The notes below the pieces were generated by a model. The model saw nothing but the letters and a program-made list of their open reading frames with translations. It made no database searches and was not told the origin of the DNA. Both the position numbers and the translations under genes were made by a program. Shown in pieces: positions 7,414-12,293 of a stretch of DNA of 12,293 bases; positions within the stretch are counted from its first letter, which is position 1, and every line of letters begins with the position of its first letter. Origin of the DNA: Xanthomarina sp035306705 (GTDB taxonomy: Bacteria > Bacteroidota > Bacteroidia > Flavobacteriales > Flavobacteriaceae); contig NZ_DATGNO010000021.1 of NCBI RefSeq assembly GCF_035306705.1, positions 1-12,293 of the forward strand. Direction: 5' to 3'.

Positions 7414-8070
7414 TTATACTTTCTGAAGATATAGATTTTGCGCGACACTATTGGAAACTGTCATCTCAAGTCCGTTTACCCTAATTTTTATCGAACTATC
7501 AAAAACCTCCTTATGCAGCACTTCAATTTTTGTTCCAAGCTCTATTTTATTACTATTTAAGTACTGCAAAAACTCCGAAGAACTATCATTCACCCCAACA
7601 CAATTATAGGTTTCATCAATTTGAGCTTGAGCTAACGTCATTTTTTCTATAATGATAAAGTCTCCATGTTTATCCGGAATAGGATCTCCATGCGGATCGT
7701 GCGATGGATAGCCCAAAAATGCATCGAGCTTATCTATAAGTTTTTGAGATTTTATATGCTCTAACTGTTCGGCTAACTCATGGACCTCATCCCAAGAAAA
7801 ATGCAACTTATCTACTAAAAAAACTTCCCAAAGTCTATGTTTCCTAATCACGTTCATGGCTATTTTGTTTCCAACTTCAGTAAGAATAGCTCCTTGGTAT
7901 TTTTTATAATCTACATAGTTTTTATCAGCCAATTTTTTAACCATGTCTGTAGCAGACGAGGCCTTTGTGCTCATAGCTTCTGCTAAAGCATTTGTGTTTA
8001 CCATTTCCTTGCCGTGTTTGCTTAGGTGGTAAATGGCTTTTATATAATTTTCTTCTGTAAGGGTTATCAT
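7414..8070 (-). CDS. DtxR/MntR/TroR-family metal-dependent transcriptional repressor
   Basis: This cytosolic repressor senses divalent metal and is predicted to control the divergent transporter operon. The 218 residues include an N-terminal winged helix-turn-helix (about 5-72, with TNALAEAMSTKASSATDMVKKL as the reading head), a metal-binding dimerisation domain (about 73-140) and a C-terminal SH3-like/FeoA domain (about 150-218). Aligned by eye to DtxR, the ligands are His78, Glu82, His97, Glu101, Glu104 and His105. Glu101 replaces the Cys102 of DtxR, which is the MntR/TroR state and favours Mn(II) over Fe(II). Position 8, which is Met10 in DtxR and Asp8 in Bacillus MntR, is Asn here. The segment DPHGDPIP (125-132) is typical of family members with the third domain. 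A TATATTTG box (8095-8088) and an inverted repeat (8120-8135) lie upstream, consistent with autoregulation. Confidence 0.92.
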   Translation of the reverse strand: MITLTEENYIKAIYHLSKHGKEMVNTNALAEAMSTKASSATDMVKKLADKNYVDYKKYQGAILTEVGNKIAMNVIRKHRLWEVFLVDKLHFSWDEVHELAEQLEHIKSQKLIDKLDAFLGYPSHDPHGDPIPDKHGDFIIIEKMTLAQAQIDETYNCVGVNDSSSEFLQYLNSNKIELGTKIEVLHKEVFDSSIKIRVNGLEMTVSNSVAQNLYLQKV

Positions 8071-8087
8071 CTTAAATCTTAATTAAA

Positions 8088-8095
8088 CAAATATA
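8088..8095 (-). promoter_or_regulatory. Putative -7 box of the metalloregulator gene
   Basis: TATATTTG on the minus strand matches TAnnTTTG and lies 17 bases upstream of the regulator ATG at 8070. A TTTG complement occurs at 8110-8113, but the spacing is 14 bp, shorter than usual. The inverted repeat centred at 8127.5 is immediately upstream, 32 bases from the box. Confidence 0.45.
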
Positions 8096-8119
8096 AAGTA
8101 ATTAAATAACAAACATAAA

Positions 8120-8135
8120 TTTAGACTGCTCTAAA
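8120..8135. promoter_or_regulatory. Perfect inverted repeat near the regulator promoter, candidate operator
   Basis: TTTAGA-CTGC-TCTAAA is a perfect 6-bp-arm inverted repeat with a 4-base centre, just upstream of the -33 region of the regulator promoter. Two copies of the same hexamer form the arms, and a third lies at 8148-8153. DtxR-family proteins bind two-fold symmetric sites of about 16-20 bp, often with TTAG/CTAA ends. Assignment as the operator is inference. Confidence 0.4.
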
Positions 8136-8304
8136 CCTAAATCCCTCTTTAGAATAATTAATAGATATCTGTAAGCTAACTTCCCGTTTTTAGGGTTTTA
8201 TTTTATGCCGAAAATAACTTTCGCATTTTAAACAATCATATCCATGAACTTTCAGTTTATATTAAAATACATACCAAATAAAGCCCATTATATTTTCTTA
8301 GGAC

Positions 8305-8324
8305 TTAGATATCAACTTATCTAA
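8305..8324. promoter_or_regulatory. Perfect inverted repeat near the troA promoter, candidate operator
   Basis: TTAGATA-TCAACT-TATCTAA has perfect 7-bp arms around a 6-base centre. It is centred about 30 bases upstream of the proposed troA -7 box (8344-8351), so it covers the -33 region where a repressor would block polymerase. Its TTAG...CTAA ends and 20-bp size resemble DtxR/IdeR-type boxes. The half-site spacing differs from the repeat at 8120-8135, which weakens the idea that one protein binds both sites the same way. Confidence 0.45.
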
Positions 8325-8343
8325 AAATTACCTATTAATTTAG

Positions 8344-8351
8344 TACCTTCG
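8344..8351 (+). promoter_or_regulatory. Putative -7 box of the tro operon
   Basis: TACCTTCG is one mismatch from TAnnTTTG, and TTCG is a common variant in Flavobacteria. It lies 18 bases before the troA ATG. No TTG -33 element is visible; the candidate operator at 8305-8324 occupies that region. Confidence 0.45.
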
Positions 8352-8369
8352 CAATAAATATTTAGACGT

Positions 8370-9281
8370 ATGAAAAAAATAGTTTTCTCCTTGTTAATTT
8401 TTGGGGTTTTATTTAATTGTAAAAACACCAAAGAGACTAATGACAAACTAAATATTGTAACCACAACCACCATGATAACCGATTTGGTAAAAAATATTGG
8501 TGGAGATAAAATTAATCTTCAAGGTTTAATGGGAAGTGGCGTCGATCCGCATCTCTATAAAGCGAGTGAAGGTGATGTTTCCAAATTAGCCAATGCCGAT
8601 TTGATATTCTATGGTGGCTTGCATTTAGAGGGTAAATTGGTGGATGTTTTTGAAAAAATGGGCCGCCAAAACATTAAAACCATTGCAATTTCTGATGCTT
8701 TAGATCAAAACACTCTCATTTCCTCAGATAATTTTGCTGGTAATTACGATCCACATATTTGGTTCAATGTCGATTATTGGATAGAAATCACCCAATATGT
8801 AGCAGAGCAATTATCTGCCGCAAATCCAGAAAACAAGGACTTTTTCGAGGCTAATGCAAAAACCTATGTAGAAAAACTACTGGTTTTAAAAGAAAAATTA
8901 CATGTTACAATAGAAACACTTCCACAAGATAAACGTATTTTAGTCACTGCGCACGATGCTTTTAATTACTTCGGAAAAGCCTTTGGGTTTGAAGTGGTTG
9001 GCTTGCAAGGCCTTTCCACAGCAACAGAAGCTGGAGTTCAGGATGTTCAAAAATTAGCGTCTTTTATTATTGATAAAAAAGTAAAAGCCATTTTTGTTGA
9101 AAGTTCTGTTCCAAAAAGAACCATCGAGGCTTTACAAGCGGCTGTTATATCTACAGGTCATGATGTGGCTATTGGTGGCACCTTGTATTCGGATGCTTTA
9201 GGAAATGCTGGAACTGTTGAAGGCACTTATATTGGCATGTTTGAATTCAACGTAAACACCATTGTGAATGCTTTAAAGTAA
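8370..9281 (+). CDS. TroA-type metal ABC transporter substrate-binding lipoprotein (Mn/Zn/Fe)
   Basis: This cluster A-1 solute-binding protein catches a divalent metal outside the inner membrane and hands it to the ABC permease. The 303 residues begin with a lipoprotein signal (MKKIVFSLLIFGVLFNC, lipid Cys17). The metal ligands by position are His61 (VDPHLYKAS), His129 (YDPHIWFN), His195 (TAHDAFNYF) and Asp275 (LYSDALG). This HHHD set and the segments GLQGLSTATEAG, IFVESSVPKRTIEAL and GTVEGTYIGM closely follow Treponema TroA as I recall it, rather than PsaA (HHED) or ZnuA with its His-rich loop, which is absent here. TroA-like proteins bind Mn and Zn, and the metal cannot be settled from sequence. 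It is divergent from a DtxR-family regulator and 48 bases upstream of the ATPase gene, so it is the first gene of the operon. Confidence 0.93.
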   Translation: MKKIVFSLLIFGVLFNCKNTKETNDKLNIVTTTTMITDLVKNIGGDKINLQGLMGSGVDPHLYKASEGDVSKLANADLIFYGGLHLEGKLVDVFEKMGRQNIKTIAISDALDQNTLISSDNFAGNYDPHIWFNVDYWIEITQYVAEQLSAANPENKDFFEANAKTYVEKLLVLKEKLHVTIETLPQDKRILVTAHDAFNYFGKAFGFEVVGLQGLSTATEAGVQDVQKLASFIIDKKVKAIFVESSVPKRTIEALQAAVISTGHDVAIGGTLYSDALGNAGTVEGTYIGMFEFNVNTIVNALK

Positions 9282-9329
9282 ACCTCGAAAAAACAATAAT
9301 TGTCCACAGCAACTAAAATAACAAACTAA

Positions 9330-10103
9330 GTGAGCGAAATAAAAACTCAAAAAGACATTCCTGCTTTCACAGGAAAGATGGCAGTTCAAGTAGACGATTT
9401 AACCGTTGCCTACAATTACAAACCCGTACTTTGGGATATAGATTTAGAAATTCCTGAAGGCGTACTTATGGCAATTGTTGGTCCAAATGGCGCGGGAAAA
9501 TCCACATTAATCAAAGCCATTTTAGGCATCCTAAAACCAATTGCTGGAAGCGTCACTATCTACGGAAAACCCTATGAACAACAACGCAAATTAGTTGCTT
9601 ATGTACCACAAAAAGGAAGTGTCGATTGGGACTTTCCAACTACCGCATTAGATGTGGTCATGATGGGAACTTATGGCAGTTTAGGTTGGATTAAACGTCC
9701 GGGATTAAAAGAAAAAAAAGCATCTTTGGAAGCTTTAGAAAAAGTGGGGATGCTCGCTTTTAAAAACAGGCAAATCAGTCAGCTTTCTGGAGGTCAGCAA
9801 CAGCGTATCTTTTTAGCACGCGCCTTGGTGCAAGATGCGTCCATTTATTTTATGGACGAACCTTTTCAAGGAGTGGATGCAACCACAGAAATTGCCATTA
9901 TCAATATTTTAAAGGAATTACGAAAAGCTGGAAAAACCCTCATAGTTGTTCATCACGACTTACAAACGGTTCCAGAATATTTTGATTGGGTGACCTTTTT
10001 AAATGTAAAGAAAATTGCTACAGGACCAGTTAAAGACATCTTTAATGATGATAACTTAACAAAAACCTATGGGATTAATTATAAAGTGAGTATTCAGAAA
10101 TAA
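9330..10103 (+). CDS. Metal ABC transporter ATP-binding protein (TroB/MntB/ZnuC-like)
   Basis: This cytosolic ATPase subunit powers the TroA-type importer. Of 257 residues, the core contains Walker A GPNGAGKST (51-59), the Q-loop Gln94 in YVPQKG, the ABC signature LSGGQQQR (152-159), Walker B YFMDEP (173-178, catalytic Glu177) and the H-loop His209 in VVHHD. The sequence VPQKGSVDWDFP is characteristic of metal (Mn/Zn/Fe) ABC-3 transporter ATPases. The start chosen is GTG at 9330, directly after an in-frame TAA. An ATG at 9378 (MAVQVDD) would give a protein that begins at the conserved domain edge and is a real alternative. The 48-base gap from the binding-protein gene is consistent with cotranscription. 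The permease that should follow is displaced by an inserted gene and palindromes. Confidence 0.94.
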   Translation: MSEIKTQKDIPAFTGKMAVQVDDLTVAYNYKPVLWDIDLEIPEGVLMAIVGPNGAGKSTLIKAILGILKPIAGSVTIYGKPYEQQRKLVAYVPQKGSVDWDFPTTALDVVMMGTYGSLGWIKRPGLKEKKASLEALEKVGMLAFKNRQISQLSGGQQQRIFLARALVQDASIYFMDEPFQGVDATTEIAIINILKELRKAGKTLIVVHHDLQTVPEYFDWVTFLNVKKIATGPVKDIFNDDNLTKTYGINYKVSIQK

Positions 10104-10110
10104 AACATGG

Positions 10111-10147
10111 AAACCTTTCAGGTTTTAAAAACCTGAAAGGTCTAATA
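10111..10147 (+). repeat. Palindromic repeat, left copy flanking the 532-aa gene
   Basis: The stretch 10113-10141 is a perfect palindrome with 14-bp arms (ACCTTTCAGGTTTT and its complement) around a single A. Including one mismatched pair it extends to 33 bp (10111-10143). It begins 8 bases after the ATPase stop codon. The stretch 10111-10147 matches 11862-11898 with one difference, in the same orientation. I recall similar AACCT...AGGTT palindromes scattered between genes in Flavobacteriaceae. It could act as a hairpin terminator, mRNA-end stabiliser or REP-like element. Confidence 0.88.
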
Positions 10148-10160
10148 AAATTAAATATAC

Positions 10161-10175
10161 GCTGGAATAACCAGC
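10161..10175 (+). repeat. Small GC-rich hairpin in the left flank of the 532-aa gene
   Basis: GCTGG-AATAA-CCAGC forms a perfect 5-bp stem with a 5-base loop between the left palindrome and the gene. Its first eight bases (GCTGGAAT) are the complement of the left arm of the stem-loop at 11940-11959, so it may be a remnant of the same repeat, but eight bases could match by chance. No T-run follows. Confidence 0.3.
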
Positions 10176-10240
10176 CATAGAGCACATGACTCATTTATAA
10201 TACATACATTTTAAAAGTCTTATCTATAAAAAACAAAAGT

Positions 10241-11839
10241 GTGAAAGATAGAATTTACATAAAACATTGGTTAGAGTTAAAACCACAAAACTACAGTAGC
10301 AATACAGATTCATATTACCTGAAAATTGCCAATAAAATCTATTCTAGTTTTAATTCTGAGTCGAAACTGGTGCTATTAAACTTTATGGATAAAGAAGAAA
10401 TTTATTCATTCTGTTGTTTTCTTACCTGCTATTTTGAAGATATAATTTCTGATACTAATTTATGGCAAAGCTTTAAAAAAGAATATACCAGCAACCATAA
10501 TAAAACGCTGCCCTTTTTTAATCTTGACAGCAATTATATAGATGAAGAAATAAATGTTGAGGACCTTGCTATTCTAATTTGGTATTTTATCAATACCATT
10601 CAAGAAGATAAGTTTGCTAATCCGTACAACGAGTTTATTTGGCTTCTCGCGAATCAAGCGATGCTAGTTTTAGATGAAGAATATGAATTTGCACCAGAAA
10701 ATAAAGTGCTTCAAAAATTCTATCAGCTTCATCCTGAAATAGGAGATTTTTATGATATCCGACATGTTATCCACAATATTTTCTTTCAATCCTATCTATT
10801 CTACCCAGATATTAAGCAAAAACTTAATTCTGATATCTCACAAATTCTTGAAGATAAAAAGGATGAAGATCCAGGATTATTAATGGAATATATTAAAGAG
10901 ATTACTGAAGATTATACTTTTAATCGAAGCAGCTCCTTGTTGTCTCTCAATGGCAAAGATTGGGTAAAATCGGTACTCGGTAAATCTCACAATAAACATG
11001 AAAGTATTTCTAGTATATCTAACAAAATTAAAGGCTTATTTATCTATAAAAAACAAGATGAGTATTCCGTTTTTTTAGAACATATAGCATCTAGCATGTT
11101 ATTTGAATTAACAAAAAAATCGTTTGACCATTACAACGATTTAAAAGAAGATGATATTATCTATATAGGATTAGTTAATTTTAATAACGAATGGTGGTTT
11201 TCTGGTAGTTTCCACGAGATAGATTTTGATGCAGACCTCATGTTAGATCAAAAAAATTCAGCAAAAGACAGAGCTGCTGTTAATTTCTTAATGGATAGTA
11301 ATGAAATTAAAGATATATTAAAAAAACAAGAAGACGCATTTCTAGGTTTTAATGCCAATTCTTTAATTGCTTTTATGAAAAGTGAAGATTTAAATAGCTT
11401 TTTAGACGATTATACACTCTTTTTTAACAATTCACTACAACTCTCTGAACAACAAAATAAAGAAGCTCACGAAAGAACCAGAACCGACGGTTATTTTGGT
11501 AATGACTCAGATTATAATATTTCTGATGATGAAATTATTGTGTTTTTTAATCCTAAATGTGGTATTGAAATATTTCAAAATATTTCAAATGCATTCCCAG
11601 ATAAAAGAAATCCGTTTTTTACAGAAGAAAGTCATGAAGATGTGCAGCATATACTAATGTCTGAAGAATGCTCCACCGAATTTGCACATTACTTAATTGA
11701 AAACTATAAAGATAAATTGTCCTATTTTAAAAAAGAACCTTATAAGTCGTATTTAAACGATTTAGATTTTCTTCTTAAATTTTGGAAAAAAGAGAATTAT
11801 AATACAAAAAATAGTCTTGTTTTAATTGGAAAAAAATAG
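10241..11839 (+). CDS. Hypothetical protein, DUF3843-like, inserted in the metal transporter operon
   Basis: This encodes 532 residues with no signal peptide, membrane segment or enzyme motif that I can see, so it is probably a cytosolic protein rich in Asp, Glu, Lys and Asn. The N-terminal third (IYIKHWLELKP 5-15, TDSYYLKIANKIY 22-34, YFEDIISDTNLWQSF 64-78, LPFFNLDSNYIDEEINVEDL 90-109, EEYEFAPENKVL 146-157) resembles, from memory, the Bacteroidota family DUF3843, whose function is unknown. The start is GTG at 10241; the frame is open back to 10190 without another usual start codon. By hand count, four sampled 60-base lines average about 25% GC, against about 40% in two lines of the ATPase gene. 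It is bracketed by the two palindromic repeats and separates the ATPase from the permease, so it looks like an insertion rather than a transporter component. Family assignment is tentative; that it is a real gene is nearly certain. Confidence 0.8.
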   Translation: MKDRIYIKHWLELKPQNYSSNTDSYYLKIANKIYSSFNSESKLVLLNFMDKEEIYSFCCFLTCYFEDIISDTNLWQSFKKEYTSNHNKTLPFFNLDSNYIDEEINVEDLAILIWYFINTIQEDKFANPYNEFIWLLANQAMLVLDEEYEFAPENKVLQKFYQLHPEIGDFYDIRHVIHNIFFQSYLFYPDIKQKLNSDISQILEDKKDEDPGLLMEYIKEITEDYTFNRSSSLLSLNGKDWVKSVLGKSHNKHESISSISNKIKGLFIYKKQDEYSVFLEHIASSMLFELTKKSFDHYNDLKEDDIIYIGLVNFNNEWWFSGSFHEIDFDADLMLDQKNSAKDRAAVNFLMDSNEIKDILKKQEDAFLGFNANSLIAFMKSEDLNSFLDDYTLFFNNSLQLSEQQNKEAHERTRTDGYFGNDSDYNISDDEIIVFFNPKCGIEIFQNISNAFPDKRNPFFTEESHEDVQHILMSEECSTEFAHYLIENYKDKLSYFKKEPYKSYLNDLDFLLKFWKKENYNTKNSLVLIGKK

Positions 11840-11861
11840 TAAAAATAAATCTCTTTAAAAC

Positions 11862-11898
11862 AGACCTTTCAGGTTTTAAAAACCTGAAAGGTCTAATA
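11862..11898 (+). repeat. Palindromic repeat, right copy flanking the 532-aa gene
   Basis: The stretch 11862-11894 is a perfect 33-bp palindrome: 16-bp arms beginning AGACCTTTCAGG around a single A. It lies 22 bases after the stop codon of the 532-aa gene. It matches the left copy at 10111-10147 over 37 bases with one difference, including the non-palindromic TAATA tail, so the two are copies in direct orientation 1751 bases apart. Confidence 0.9.
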
Positions 11899-11939
11899 TT
11901 TACGCAAATCAAAAAACTTATTAGCGAAAACAGGAAGCC

Positions 11940-11959
11940 ATTCCAGCTTTCGCAGGAAT
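11940..11959 (+). repeat. ATTCC-type stem-loop immediately before the permease start
   Basis: ATTCCAGC-TTTC-GCAGGAAT pairs 7 of 8 positions around a 4-base loop. The complement contains ATTCCTGCGAAAGC, which I recall as a widespread dispersed intergenic repeat in Bacteroidota. It ends one base before the ATG at 11961 and so occupies the place where the ribosome would land. It may simply be a repeat copy, or it may dampen translation of the permease. Confidence 0.6.
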
Positions 11960-11960
11960 T

Positions 11961-12293
11961 ATGGATTTAAAAGAATATATAGAACTCGTTTTTAGCGATT
12001 ACACTTTGCGAACCATTACCTTAGGAACAGCCATTCTTGGTGCTGTAACTGGTATGCTTGGTAGTTTTGCTGTATTAAGAAAACAAAGTTTATTAGGAGA
12101 TGCCATTTCCCATGCGGCACTTCCTGGAATCGCCATCGCCTTTTTAATTACGGGATCCAAAGACACCAATACCTTACTTCTTGGAGCGTTGGTAAGTGGT
12201 TTAATAGGAACCTTTTGGATTAGAGGCATTGTTACCAAAACCCATTTAAAATCAGATACCGCCTTAGGCTTAATTCTTTCTTTATTTTTTGGA
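11961..12293 (+). CDS. Metal ABC transporter permease (ABC-3 family, TroC/MntC-like), 5' part
   Basis: This is the membrane channel subunit of the TroA/TroB-type importer. Only the first 111 residues are in the window; the frame is still open at 12293. The N-terminus has the family pattern DYTLRTITLGTAILGAVTG, then SFAVLRKQSLLGDAISHAA (about residues 35-53), the conserved ABC-3 segment that includes the coupling-loop region, followed by LPGIAIAFLITG and further hydrophobic helices. The ATG at 11961 is preferred because homologues as I recall them begin just ahead of the DYTLRT segment; the next Met (codon 32, 12054) would cut into the first helix. It normally follows the ATPase gene directly, but here the gap is 1857 bases and contains another gene. 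A second permease or the rest of the operon probably follows beyond the window. Confidence 0.93.
   Translation, partial: MDLKEYIELVFSDYTLRTITLGTAILGAVTGMLGSFAVLRKQSLLGDAISHAALPGIAIAFLITGSKDTNTLLLGALVSGLIGTFWIRGIVTKTHLKSDTALGLILSLFFG

Noticed and set aside
7374..7448. N-terminal extension of the small secreted protein to 7448
   Set aside because: It would overlap the regulator's last codons and put the signal peptide at internal residues 26-45. The double ATG at 7373/7370 is a better start.
8244..8324. 26-codon frame starting with ATG in the regulator/troA intergenic region
   Set aside because: It overlaps the candidate operator and lacks any recognisable motif; a frame this short is expected by chance in AT-rich DNA.
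8370..9281. ZnuA-type zinc-specific binding protein
   Set aside because: There is no His-rich loop, and the sequence follows the TroA pattern (HHHD ligands, GLQGLSTATEAG), so zinc specificity cannot be claimed.
10111..11898. Insertion sequence or transposon ends
   Set aside because: The flanking repeats are palindromes in direct orientation, no transposase or integrase motif is visible in the 532-aa protein, and no target-site duplication was found.
10111..11898. CRISPR array
   Set aside because: There are only two repeat copies, separated by a complete 1.6-kb gene, with no short spacers.
11999..12238. Open frame of 79 codons on the minus strand inside the permease
   Set aside because: It is antisense to the ABC-3 permease N-terminus, whose conserved segments are read on the plus strand.

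Overview
The window reads as the chromosome of a Bacteroidota member, most likely a marine or soil Flavobacteriaceae species. The grounds are low GC, a C-terminal type IX secretion (T9SS) sorting domain on a secreted peptidase, several TAnnTTTG-type -7 boxes (one with TTTG exactly 19 bp upstream), weak Shine-Dalgarno sequences, and protein families typical of this group. The organism is inferred from these features, not identified.

Left part (1-3626, all minus strand): a tRNA-Asn(GTT) with a consensus Bacteroidota promoter, the intramembrane protease RseP, and a secreted M1-family aminopeptidase with a T9SS sorting domain. At 3627-3680 transcription diverges into a SCO1/SenC copper-dependent cytochrome oxidase assembly protein.

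Middle part (4426-8070): a ferrous iron uptake cluster. FeoA (TTG start) overlaps FeoB by 8 bases and is followed by a 45-residue FeoB-associated Cys-rich membrane protein. Converging on it from the minus strand are a small secreted protein of unknown function and, upstream of that, a DtxR-family metalloregulator with a C-terminal FeoA-like domain and MntR/TroR-type metal ligands.

Right part (8071-12293): a 299-base divergent control region with inverted repeats near both promoters, then a TroA-type metal-binding lipoprotein, its ABC ATPase, and the start of the ABC-3 permease, which runs off the window. Together these form a manganese/zinc/iron importer probably controlled by the divergent regulator. 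Between ATPase and permease sits an unrelated, more AT-rich 532-residue gene (resembling DUF3843 as I recall that family), bracketed by two near-identical 33-bp palindromes. A second stem-loop ends one base before the permease start codon. This insertion into a normally compact transporter operon is the most unusual part of the window.

Overall the window is mainly metal homeostasis (Cu delivery by SCO, Fe(II) by Feo, Mn/Zn/Fe by Tro) next to envelope proteolysis. I did not find a clearly new multi-gene system. The strongest candidates for novelty are the palindrome-bracketed gene and the putative operators.
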